DNA of 6,203 nucleotides from Treponema sp. GTDB taxonomy: Bacteria > Spirochaetota > Spirochaetia > Treponematales > Breznakiellaceae. The DNA is taken from the NCBI GenBank assembly GCA_031264395.1, contig JAISEB010000189.1, forward strand, positions 1-6,203. Direction: 5' to 3'. The translations under genes were made by a program, and so were the position numbers. How positions within the stretch are numbered: the stretch's first letter is position 1; every line of letters begins with the position of its first letter. This document shows, one piece after another, positions 1 through 5,194 of this stretch. Under the pieces are notes generated by a model. That model saw only the letters and a list, made by a program, of their open reading frames with translations, was not told the origin of the DNA and did not search any database.

Positions 1-87
1 CCACCCACATTTTGTCGGCCCTGGTCTTTGCTACGCAAAGCCCTTATTCGGGCCGCCAAAACGTCGTAAACAGCCGGAACGTTAGGC
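1..87 (+). repeat. Imperfect palindrome ending in GTTAGGC; candidate 3' part of an integron attC site
   Basis: Two nested inverted repeats are visible. The outer arms, 8-21 and 50-63, pair at 12 of 14 positions (the mismatches are 9/62 and 15/56). The inner arms, 26-31 and 35-40 (CTTTGC / GCAAAG), pair perfectly around a 3-base loop. The segment ends with GTTAGGC at 81-87, which fits the attC core consensus GTTRRRY, and AT-rich gene DNA starts immediately after it. A long, imperfectly paired hairpin followed by this core is how the 3' half of an attC recombination site looks, and a chromosomal integron is known in Treponema denticola. The matching 5' core (GCCTAAC type) would lie left of the window, so the site cannot be confirmed here. 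It could instead be a REP-like intergenic repeat or the terminator of an unseen gene. Confidence 0.45.
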
Positions 88-127
88 GCAATTGGTCGAA
101 AAAATTATGAAAAATTAACAAAAACAC

Positions 128-156
128 TTGTACAATCATGTATTATGTATTATAAT
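128..156 (+). promoter_or_regulatory. Probable sigma-70 promoter of vapBC
   Basis: A perfect -10 hexamer TATAAT lies at 151-156, with a weak -35 TTGTAC at 128-133 and a 17-base spacer. Transcription would begin near 163, giving a leader of only about 12 bases that starts at the ribosome binding site. TGTAT occurs at 139-143, 146-150 and 158-162, around the -10 element. These iterated motifs are a possible operator for the ribbon-helix-helix antitoxin, since VapB proteins usually repress their own promoter. The operator is only suggested. Confidence 0.5.
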
Positions 157-174
157 GTGTATCGGAGGATAAAA

Positions 175-378
175 ATGAGAACAAATATTGTTTTGGATGA
201 TGATTTAGTTGAAGAAGCTTTTAAATTTTCACAAACAGTCTCCACAAAAAGGGAATTAATTGAGACGGCTTTGAAGGAGTATGTGAATAATAGAAAAAGA
301 AAAAGTTTGAAAGAAATAAAAGGAAAAATAAAGTTCAGTGTGGATTATGATTATAAAAAAATGAGGGAAATGAAATGA
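175..378 (+). CDS. vapB: VapB-type antitoxin, ribbon-helix-helix
   Basis: This 67-residue protein is the antitoxin of a type II toxin-antitoxin pair. It should bind VapC to block its RNase site and bind its own promoter as a repressor. The N-terminus MRTNIVLDDDLVEEA (1-15) is the beta strand and first helix typical of the VapB_antitoxin family. Residues about 19-37 (TKRELIETAL region) complete the ribbon-helix-helix DNA-binding fold. The basic linker 40-54 and the tail to 67, with FSVDYDYKKM, are the usual toxin-wrapping segment. ATG at 175 is chosen because GGAGG at 164-168 sits 6 bases before it. An in-frame ATG at 145 lies upstream of the -10 element and has no ribosome binding site. The stop overlaps the vapC start as ATGA (375-378), so the two are translationally coupled. 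The gene is very AT-rich compared with the genes beyond 1480. Confidence 0.88.
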   Translation: MRTNIVLDDDLVEEAFKFSQTVSTKRELIETALKEYVNNRKRKSLKEIKGKIKFSVDYDYKKMREMK

Positions 379-788
379 TTATTGTAGATGCATCCATCTT
401 AATAGGATATTTTAAAGGAATGGAAATTCCTCCCTATGATAAAATGGATTTTATTATTGACAACGATATTCCTTATGGGATTGATAATCATATTTACCTT
501 GAATTGTTGCAAGGATCAAGAAATGAATCGGAATATGATATTTTAAAAGAATATTTAAGTACATTGCCTTTTTATGAATTGAAATATGGAAAAAAATCAT
601 ACGAAAATGTAGCACAGTTGAATATAAAGTGCAGAGAACATGGGATAACCATAAGAAGTACAATTGATTTAATCATTGCCGAAATAGCATTAGAAAACAA
701 TTTATACATATTACATAATGATAACGATTATACAAATATGGCAAGGGTAATAACGGAATTAAAAATATTGACTAATACAATGGTATAA
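375..788 (+). CDS. vapC: VapC-type PIN-domain ribonuclease toxin
   Basis: This 137-residue protein is a single PIN domain, the toxin partner of the preceding VapB. VapC proteins are Mg2+-dependent endoribonucleases that cut tRNA or rRNA and stop translation when free of antitoxin. The acidic metal ligands are all present: D5 in MIIVDAS, E43 in YLELLQG, D98 in STIDLIIAEIA, and D116/D118 in the HNDNDYTNMA motif. The length is normal for the family and the frame is intact, so the toxin should be active. It starts in the ATGA overlap with vapB. It is strongly AT-rich (11 G+C of 60 bases in 541-600), unlike the backbone genes to the right, which suggests horizontal acquisition. The RNA target cannot be read from the sequence. 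Confidence 0.9.
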   Translation: MIIVDASILIGYFKGMEIPPYDKMDFIIDNDIPYGIDNHIYLELLQGSRNESEYDILKEYLSTLPFYELKYGKKSYENVAQLNIKCREHGITIRSTIDLIIAEIALENNLYILHNDNDYTNMARVITELKILTNTMV

Positions 789-796
789 GGTATATA
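768..796 (+). promoter_or_regulatory. Possible promoter of the 816-1358 secreted-protein gene
   Basis: TTGACT at 768-773 (5 of 6 matches to the -35 consensus) is followed after exactly 17 bases by TATATA at 791-796. Transcription would begin near 803, just before the ribosome binding site at 804-811. The -35 element lies inside the 3' end of vapC. In such AT-rich DNA chance matches are common, so this is a candidate only. If it is real, the downstream gene need not depend on vapBC transcription. Confidence 0.35.
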
Positions 797-815
797 TAGG
801 AAAAAGGAGAGAAAA

Positions 816-1358
816 ATGAAGCGGATTTTGATAATTTTTGCCTTGTTGGTTTTAAGTACGGTAGTATTTGCTCAACAATATGAAATTCCCGCCGGTGCGG
901 TACTTCTTGAAAGCACTGTCATGAAAGATAATGGAAAACCATATCTTATTGAGGCTTTATATAGACTCAGAGACGGCTCACAGATGAGCGTTTACTATGA
1001 CGCTGACGGCAGGAACGAAGTGATCGTGCAAAGAGTTTTAGCGGCAAAAACGCCGGCAGAACAGCAGCAGATTTTATCAACTCAAAGACCGGTATTCAAT
1101 ATTTCTGCCGCTAATATGCAATCGCTTTATCAAAATATGCCCGGATTTATACGGTACAAGTTCAATGACAGATATGAAATGAGCCAATTCATGAAGATCA
1201 TGAAAATAGAAAGACCTTATGGTGGTAATTCTCCATCTGGTCTTCAAGATTGTTTTAGTACTAACAAGCCGGCATATTTAATGTACGATAAATACGATGA
1301 ATCCTGGTCAATAGAATCATCATATGGCACTTCTTATCGAGTAGACAAAATAAGATAG
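816..1358 (+). CDS. Secreted protein of unknown function, 180 aa
   Basis: I do not recognise the family. Residues 1-19 are a clear Sec signal peptide: basic MKR, a hydrophobic core, and a VFA cleavage site before QQ. There is no cysteine after the cleavage site, so it is not a lipoprotein. The mature part of about 160 residues should be periplasmic or exported. It is soluble-looking and rich in Tyr, Met and Gln, with one Cys in a GLQDCFST stretch near the C-terminus, and no catalytic motif stands out. A strong ribosome binding site (AAGGAGAG, 804-811) precedes the ATG. The gene follows vapC after 27 bases and precedes a small ORF after 8 bases, all on the same strand. Base composition is intermediate (27 G+C of 60 in 1021-1080): richer than vapBC but poorer than the minus-strand genes. 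Nothing ties its function to the toxin-antitoxin pair. Confidence 0.8.
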   Translation: MKRILIIFALLVLSTVVFAQQYEIPAGAVLLESTVMKDNGKPYLIEALYRLRDGSQMSVYYDADGRNEVIVQRVLAAKTPAEQQQILSTQRPVFNISAANMQSLYQNMPGFIRYKFNDRYEMSQFMKIMKIERPYGGNSPSGLQDCFSTNKPAYLMYDKYDESWSIESSYGTSYRVDKIR

Positions 1359-1366
1359 GACGGAAA

Positions 1367-1480
1367 ATGAAAAAACTACAGAAAACGGACGATAATCAAG
1401 TTAAAAATCACCTCAAGTTTTTTTTGGATCATCCGAAAATCTGGTACTACTTGAAAATGAGTGAATCAGAGCTTCTTTAG
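1367..1480 (+). CDS. Small ORF, 37 aa, unknown; possibly a truncated gene
   Basis: An ATG at 1367 follows AGGA at 1357-1360 with 6 bases of spacing, and lies only 8 bases after the preceding gene, so it could be the last gene of that transcript. It encodes a 37-residue, Lys-rich, soluble peptide with an aromatic centre (HLKFFLDHPKIWYYLKM, about 15-31), without a signal peptide or membrane segment. Its TAG (1478-1480) overlaps the TAA of the convergent nrnA gene (1477-1479). The sharp change to GC-rich DNA falls exactly here. It may be a real small protein, or the 5' remnant of a longer gene cut off when the island joined the backbone. I recognise no family. Confidence 0.4.
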   Translation: MKKLQKTDDNQVKNHLKFFLDHPKIWYYLKMSESELL

Positions 1481-2463
1481 CCCGAAAAAATTCTGCTGAA
1501 GATCTCGAGGATTGCAAGGCGCAGCGGGGCAATGGTTCCTGGACTGCTTGCCCCAGCCGCGTTTTTGTGCCCGCCGCCGCCCAGGGCCGCGGCGACGGCC
1601 GCCACGTCCACCGCGTCGCGGGAACGCAGGCCGATGGTGCATGTACCCGGTTCTTCCTGCCGGATAATGACGATGGCCTCGACGCCCTCGACGGACTGCA
1701 GCAGCTGGTAGAGGCTGTCGGAATCGCGGCCTTCAAGGCCGAAGCGGGCGGTTTCTTCCAGTTCTTCGCACGAAAGGATCAGCCTGCCGCCGAAGTGGGA
1801 TTCCGCGCGCGAAAGTATCAGGCCAAGGAGCCTCCTCGAATCAAGGTTTTTTCCCCCGTTAATGGCCAGAAAGGCCCGCTTTGGGCTTGCCCCCGCGCGG
1901 ATGAGCCTTGAAGCGGCGGCGAAGGTTTCCGCCCCGTCCGAATCGACATGGCGGAAGAATCCCGTATCGGTACAGAGCCCGAAGAAGAGCAGCCCGGCTT
2001 CTTCCTCCGTAAGTTCAAGGCCCAGCGCCTCTACAAGACGCTGGACCATAAAGGTTGTGGAGGGGGCGCCGGGGTCAAGGTACACGGGCGATTCCGCGCC
2101 GGAAGGCCCGTGATCCCCCGTTTTGTGGTGATCGATGACCGCTACGGGAAGTTTTTCCAGAAAGGGGGAAAGATCCCCGGCGCGTTCCGGGGCCGAACAG
2201 TCAACCATGATGACGCGGGCCCCTTCCCGTTCTTCCGGGCCGGGGCGGGCGGTAAAGCGGTGTTCGTAGGGCTTTATTTCCGTCCGTTTGAAGGGCCCGG
2301 CGGAACAGGCAAGCACCCTTTTGCCGAGCCGCTCCAGGACGGAGCAGAGGGCAAGCTGGCTGCCTACGCAGTCGCCGTCGGGTTCCTTGTGCCCGGCGAC
2401 AAGGAACGCGCTTCCCTCCCGGATAAATGCCACAAGTTCCGGGGGAACGCCGTTATTCATCAC
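1477..2463 (-). CDS. nrnA: DHH/DHHA1 phosphoesterase, NrnA-type oligoribonuclease / pAp phosphatase
   Basis: This 328-residue cytoplasmic enzyme belongs to the NrnA group, which degrades 2-5 nt RNA fragments and often dephosphorylates 3'-phosphoadenosine 5'-phosphate using Mn2+. The metal-site motifs are in order: GHKEPDGD (24-31, with H25, D29 and D31), D88 in IMVDCSAPER, the signature DHH at 111-113, and D166 in the TDTG motif (165-168). The DHHA1 substrate-binding domain ends with GGGGHKNAAG at 295-304. Length and motif order are normal. The frame begins at GTG 2463, inside the end of the upstream peptidase gene (11-base overlap). AGGA (complement of 2473-2476) lies 9 bases before this GTG. 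The ATG one codon later is an alternative start. It is the last gene of the minus-strand operon and is clearly GC-rich. Whether it acts mainly on nanoRNA, pAp or cyclic-dinucleotide products cannot be decided here. Confidence 0.9.
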   Translation of the reverse strand: MMNNGVPPELVAFIREGSAFLVAGHKEPDGDCVGSQLALCSVLERLGKRVLACSAGPFKRTEIKPYEHRFTARPGPEEREGARVIMVDCSAPERAGDLSPFLEKLPVAVIDHHKTGDHGPSGAESPVYLDPGAPSTTFMVQRLVEALGLELTEEEAGLLFFGLCTDTGFFRHVDSDGAETFAAASRLIRAGASPKRAFLAINGGKNLDSRRLLGLILSRAESHFGGRLILSCEELEETARFGLEGRDSDSLYQLLQSVEGVEAIVIIRQEEPGTCTIGLRSRDAVDVAAVAAALGGGGHKNAAGASSPGTIAPLRLAILEIFSRIFSG

Positions 2464-3652
2464 AAGTCAAAATCCTGAACTGCCGTTCGTATCCGGAGTC
2501 CGCCCCGGAAACTACCGCCTTTCCGCCGCTGATGTACACGTTGATTTCGGTACGCAGCCCGTAGTCCGGAAAATAAATACCCGGTTCCAGTGAAAAACAG
2601 GAGCCGTCCAGCAGCAGCCTTTCGTCGGGAAATTCCACCGAATCAATGTTCACTCCCGATCCGTGGACCTCCGTATCTATACCGTGGCCGGTACGGTGGC
2701 GCAGCGCCTTTTCGTAGCCCAGCGCGGCAAGACTTTTCCGTACGGCGGCGTCCACGGCGGCGCCCGAAGGCCGCCTTCCTTTTTCAAGTTCGTTTTGTAT
2801 AAAACCAAGGCCCTCTTCACGGGCGGAAACAAGATCGCCGAATTTTTTTTCAAGGGCGGAAGGCGGCGTTGATCCATAAAAACCTGCCCATGAAATATCC
2901 GCGTAAACGCCGCCCGGTTCCTTTGCCCACAGGTCAAACTGGATCACATCGCCGGGTTTGAAGACGGCGCCTTCCCGTATTTCGTAATGGGGGTTTCCCG
3001 AATTGATCCCCGCGGCAACAAGGGGAGGATGATCGGCGGTGAGGTTCCGTTTTTCAAATTCATCAAGAAAAAACCGCTGAATATCCGCTTCCGTTATGGT
3101 TTTTTTCCGCCTGAAGGCATCCCTTACGGCCTCCCATGCGGCGGCAACCGACTCGTACAGATGGGCCGCGGCCCTTTCGTGGGAAGCCGTTCCCTTCCCG
3201 TCAAGCAGCCCCTTGAAGCGCTGAATAAGGCCGGCGGCCGTCTCCAGCGTGAGCCCCGCCTCCTCAAGCAGGGCGGCGGCGCCCGCGTCAAGCCAGGAAA
3301 TCGCGGCGAGGGTCTTTGAAACGTGAACGCCCCAGCGTTTTCCCGCCAGCGCCGCAAGGCAGGAGACGAGTTCTTCCCTTCCCGTGTAGGGGATCTTTTC
3401 CCCCGGCAGAAAGTCAAGAGCGTCCTCTTCAACACGGCTGACTATTTTTAGGGGAAGCTCTTCCCCTTGTTCCCCGGAGGAAGGAAGGGCCGGTACGGCG
3501 TATATCCACAGCCGGGAATTGGAAGCGCCGGAAGGTACGGCAAGTATTTCGTCCGAAAGCCTGTCGCGGTGGCGGAAATTACAGAAAAGCCATCCGTCAA
3601 GGTTTTCCTTCCGAATGGCTTTTCGCATTTCCCTTAGTTTTTCAGGAACCAT
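2453..3652 (-). CDS. M24-family metallopeptidase (Xaa-Pro aminopeptidase/dipeptidase-like)
   Basis: This 399-residue protein has the two-domain layout of creatinase/prolidase-type M24 peptidases: an N-terminal creatinase-like domain (about 4-145) and a pita-bread catalytic domain (about 155-395). The five dinuclear metal ligands are all visible: D240 in FDLWAKE, D252 in GVYADIS, H323 in RTGHGID, E356 in SLEPG and E369 in GLRTEIN. H222 (NPHYE) and H330 (EVHGSG) are the usual substrate-site histidines. It should therefore cleave the bond between an N-terminal residue and proline in peptides, in the cytoplasm (no signal peptide). Aminopeptidase and dipeptidase activities cannot be told apart from the sequence. 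The ATG at 3652 has no good ribosome binding site. The upstream gene's TGA is in the same frame 21 bases earlier, so re-initiation or coupling is likely. Its 3' end contains the start of nrnA. Confidence 0.88.
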   Translation of the reverse strand: MVPEKLREMRKAIRKENLDGWLFCNFRHRDRLSDEILAVPSGASNSRLWIYAVPALPSSGEQGEELPLKIVSRVEEDALDFLPGEKIPYTGREELVSCLAALAGKRWGVHVSKTLAAISWLDAGAAALLEEAGLTLETAAGLIQRFKGLLDGKGTASHERAAAHLYESVAAAWEAVRDAFRRKKTITEADIQRFFLDEFEKRNLTADHPPLVAAGINSGNPHYEIREGAVFKPGDVIQFDLWAKEPGGVYADISWAGFYGSTPPSALEKKFGDLVSAREEGLGFIQNELEKGRRPSGAAVDAAVRKSLAALGYEKALRHRTGHGIDTEVHGSGVNIDSVEFPDERLLLDGSCFSLEPGIYFPDYGLRTEINVYISGGKAVVSGADSGYERQFRILTCDE

Positions 3653-3673
3653 ATGCCGGATAGCCGGAACCCG

Positions 3674-4096
3674 TCAAAATTCAAGTCTTACGTCGGTTAT
3701 GTTTTCGAATTTGTCGTCAATATTAACGTGAAGCGGCACGATGCCCCAGGTTTCATGGGCCCTTGCCTTGCGGACGTAGAGTTTTACGTGGTCGAATTCG
3801 CCGCTTTTATAGTAAACCGTCATATACGGCCAGGCAGTAGGCGCCTGCAGGGAAACAAGTTCCCCCTTTCCGGCTACTTCGGTAAACCATTCCAGGGGAA
3901 GGTACGCCTGGGCCATCTGGTTTACCCCCTTGCGGTAGAGGACGACATACCCCTTCCGGTAGGCGTATATCTTTTCGATGTTTACGTGGACATAAAAGTA
4001 CTCCGATTCCTTACCCTCGGAAATAGTCTGGGCAAAGAGGGGCAGCGCCGCGGTAATGCCCGTAAGGATAATCATCGTAAAAAGGAATTTTTTCAT
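3674..4096 (-). CDS. Secreted protein of unknown function, 140 aa
   Basis: I do not recognise the family. ATG at 4096 is chosen because GGAGG (complement of 4103-4107) lies 6 bases upstream and the protein then starts directly with a signal peptide. An in-frame ATG at 4141 would add 15 residues before it and is rejected. Residues 1-22 (MKK, hydrophobic core, LFA before QT) are a Sec signal peptide with no lipobox cysteine. The mature part of about 118 residues is rich in Tyr, Val and Lys. It alternates polar and hydrophobic residues, for example EYFYVHVNIEKIYAY, VVLYRKG and HVKLYVRKA, suggesting a compact beta-sheet domain outside the cytoplasmic membrane. It has no cysteine. It is the first gene of the minus-strand operon, 21 bases ahead of the M24 peptidase, so all three genes are probably co-transcribed. 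Confidence 0.82.
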   Translation of the reverse strand: MKKFLFTMIILTGITAALPLFAQTISEGKESEYFYVHVNIEKIYAYRKGYVVLYRKGVNQMAQAYLPLEWFTEVAGKGELVSLQAPTAWPYMTVYYKSGEFDHVKLYVRKARAHETWGIVPLHVNIDDKFENITDVRLEF

Positions 4097-4180
4097 TTGA
4101 ATCCTCCGGTATAACCAATTCAGGGTTGCGGTCTTAAACACCGGCGTTGTGAACCCGCCCTGTTAAAACCGCCCACTATT

Positions 4181-4210
4181 ATTATATTGTCAGGAAACCG
4201 TATCTGACAA
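4181..4210 (-). promoter_or_regulatory. Probable sigma-70 promoter of the minus-strand operon (secreted protein, M24 peptidase, nrnA)
   Basis: Read on the minus strand, TTGTCA (complement of 4205-4210, 5 of 6 consensus matches) is followed after 18 bases by a perfect TATAAT (complement of 4181-4186). The -35 element and most of the spacer lie within the last codons of the OTC gene, and the -10 lies just past its stop. Transcription would start near 4174, leaving a leader of about 78 bases before ATG 4096. No terminator hairpin was found between OTC and this operon, so OTC read-through could add to its expression. Confidence 0.55.
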
Positions 4211-5137
4211 GCCCAAAGTGGCGAGCATGAGCGCTTTGATTGTATGTTTGCGGTTTTCGCCTTCGTCCCAGGCCCTGCTTTGCGGCCCGTCTATGACGGC
4301 GGCGGTTACCTCCTCGCCCTTGACGGCCGGAAGGCAGTGGAGAAAGATGCTGTCTTTCCGGCCCGTTCCGTCCATGAGGGCCTGGTTCACCTGATACGGC
4401 CCAAGCAGCCGGGCCCGCTCTTCCTTCTTGTCTTCTTCGCCCATGGAGGCCCACACGTCGGTATAAACCGCGTCGGCGCCCCTTACGGCGGCGGTATCGG
4501 GCGTAATGGTGATTTCCCCCCCCGCGGCGGCGGCGCGGCAGCGTTCAAGGAATTGCGGATCGGGGCCAAGGGAAGGCGGGGTAATGACGGTGAAGTTCAC
4601 CCCCAGTTTGGCGCAGATTACCATAAGGGAACGGGCTACGTTGTTCCGGCCGTCTCCTGTAAAGCAGAGTTTTTTCCCCCTGGACGGCCCGAAATTTTCT
4701 TCCAGCGTCATGATGTCCGCCAGCGCCTGTGTAGGGTGAAAATCGTCGGTCAGGCCGTTGTAGACCGGCACCTTCGAATATTCGGCGAGTTTTTCGACAA
4801 CGGCCTGTTTGAAGCCCCGGAACTGTATGGCGTCGAACATGCGGCCCAGAATGCGGGCGGTATCCTCTATGGACTCCTTTGCCCCAAGCTGAATGTCCTG
4901 CGTGGAAAGAAACACCGGGTGCCCGCCTTCTTCGCCGAAGGCCGTTTCAAAGGCGCAACGGGTCCGCGTGGACCGTTTTTCGAAGATCATGGCAAGGGTT
5001 TTGCCCGCAAAGCGCTGCCGCGCGAGTCCCGCTTTTTTTTCGGCCTTTACTTTTTTCGCAAGCTCCAGCAGAAAGCGTATTTCTTCTTCCGAATAATCAA
5101 ACAGGGTAAGAAGGGATCTTCCTTTTAATGAAACCAT
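4190..5137 (-). CDS. argF: Ornithine carbamoyltransferase
   Basis: This 315-residue cytoplasmic enzyme transfers the carbamoyl group from carbamoyl phosphate to ornithine to make citrulline; the reverse direction is used in the arginine deiminase pathway. The carbamoyl-phosphate loop STRTR is at 56-60 and HPTQ at 134-137. QFRG at 105-108 marks the ornithine rather than aspartate branch. The ornithine-binding region has DVWASMG at 227-233 (SMG loop) and HCLP at 267-270 (active-site Cys268). The end is the usual ENRKHTIKALMLATL. Length is normal. ATG 5137 is chosen because MVSLKGRSLL matches the family N-terminus; the open frame continues upstream to 5737 only as antisense of the RHS gene. No Shine-Dalgarno sequence precedes 5137. 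No other arginine gene is in the window, so anabolic (argF) and catabolic (arcB) roles cannot be separated; the symbol is provisional. Confidence 0.93.
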   Translation of the reverse strand: MVSLKGRSLLTLFDYSEEEIRFLLELAKKVKAEKKAGLARQRFAGKTLAMIFEKRSTRTRCAFETAFGEEGGHPVFLSTQDIQLGAKESIEDTARILGRMFDAIQFRGFKQAVVEKLAEYSKVPVYNGLTDDFHPTQALADIMTLEENFGPSRGKKLCFTGDGRNNVARSLMVICAKLGVNFTVITPPSLGPDPQFLERCRAAAAGGEITITPDTAAVRGADAVYTDVWASMGEEDKKEERARLLGPYQVNQALMDGTGRKDSIFLHCLPAVKGEEVTAAVIDGPQSRAWDEGENRKHTIKALMLATLGLSDTVS

Positions 5138-5156
5138 GACGATACTGTACCATGTC

Positions 5157-5185
5157 CGCATATTGTCAACAACCCTGTTTGTCAA
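5157..5185 (-). promoter_or_regulatory. Candidate promoter region of the OTC gene with two TTGACA hexamers
   Basis: On the minus strand TTGACA occurs twice, as the complement of 5180-5185 and of 5164-5169, 16 bases apart within a direct repeat TTGACAA. The upstream copy has TATGCG (complement of 5157-5162) after 17 bases, which would start RNA near 5150. A second reading pairs TTGTTG with TACAGT six bases before the ATG, giving a leaderless message. No classical ARG box (paired TGAAT/ATTCA) was seen. The exact promoter is uncertain. Confidence 0.4.
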
Positions 5186-5194
5186 ATAGGATAA

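Noticed and set aside
145..174. An earlier start for vapB
   Set aside because: It overlaps the -10 element, lacks a ribosome site, and adds residues not seen in the VapB family; ATG 175 has GGAGG at ideal spacing.
454..663. A minus-strand frame of 69 residues inside vapC
   Set aside because: It is antisense to an intact PIN domain and has no support of its own.
1418..1425. A run of eight T bases as a possible intrinsic terminator
   Set aside because: No stable hairpin precedes it on either strand, and it falls inside the 37-residue ORF.
1567..2593. Several plus-strand frames opposite nrnA (1567-1911, 1862-2113, 1948-2478, 2288-2593)
   Set aside because: They overlap one another on a strand opposite a complete DHH/DHHA1 enzyme and have low-complexity composition typical of GC-rich shadows.
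2590..3731. Frames of 69-110 residues on both strands within the M24 peptidase gene
   Set aside because: The peptidase frame carries all five metal ligands; the others lack motifs and have shadow-like Arg/Gly/Pro composition.
3653..4114. A 153-residue plus-strand frame opposite the 140-aa secreted protein
   Set aside because: The minus-strand frame has a strong ribosome site and a signal peptide; the plus-strand frame has neither.
4244..5128. A 294-residue plus-strand frame opposite the OTC gene
   Set aside because: It is a GC-rich antisense shadow: the opposite strand has every OTC signature, and this frame shows no domain or ribosome site.
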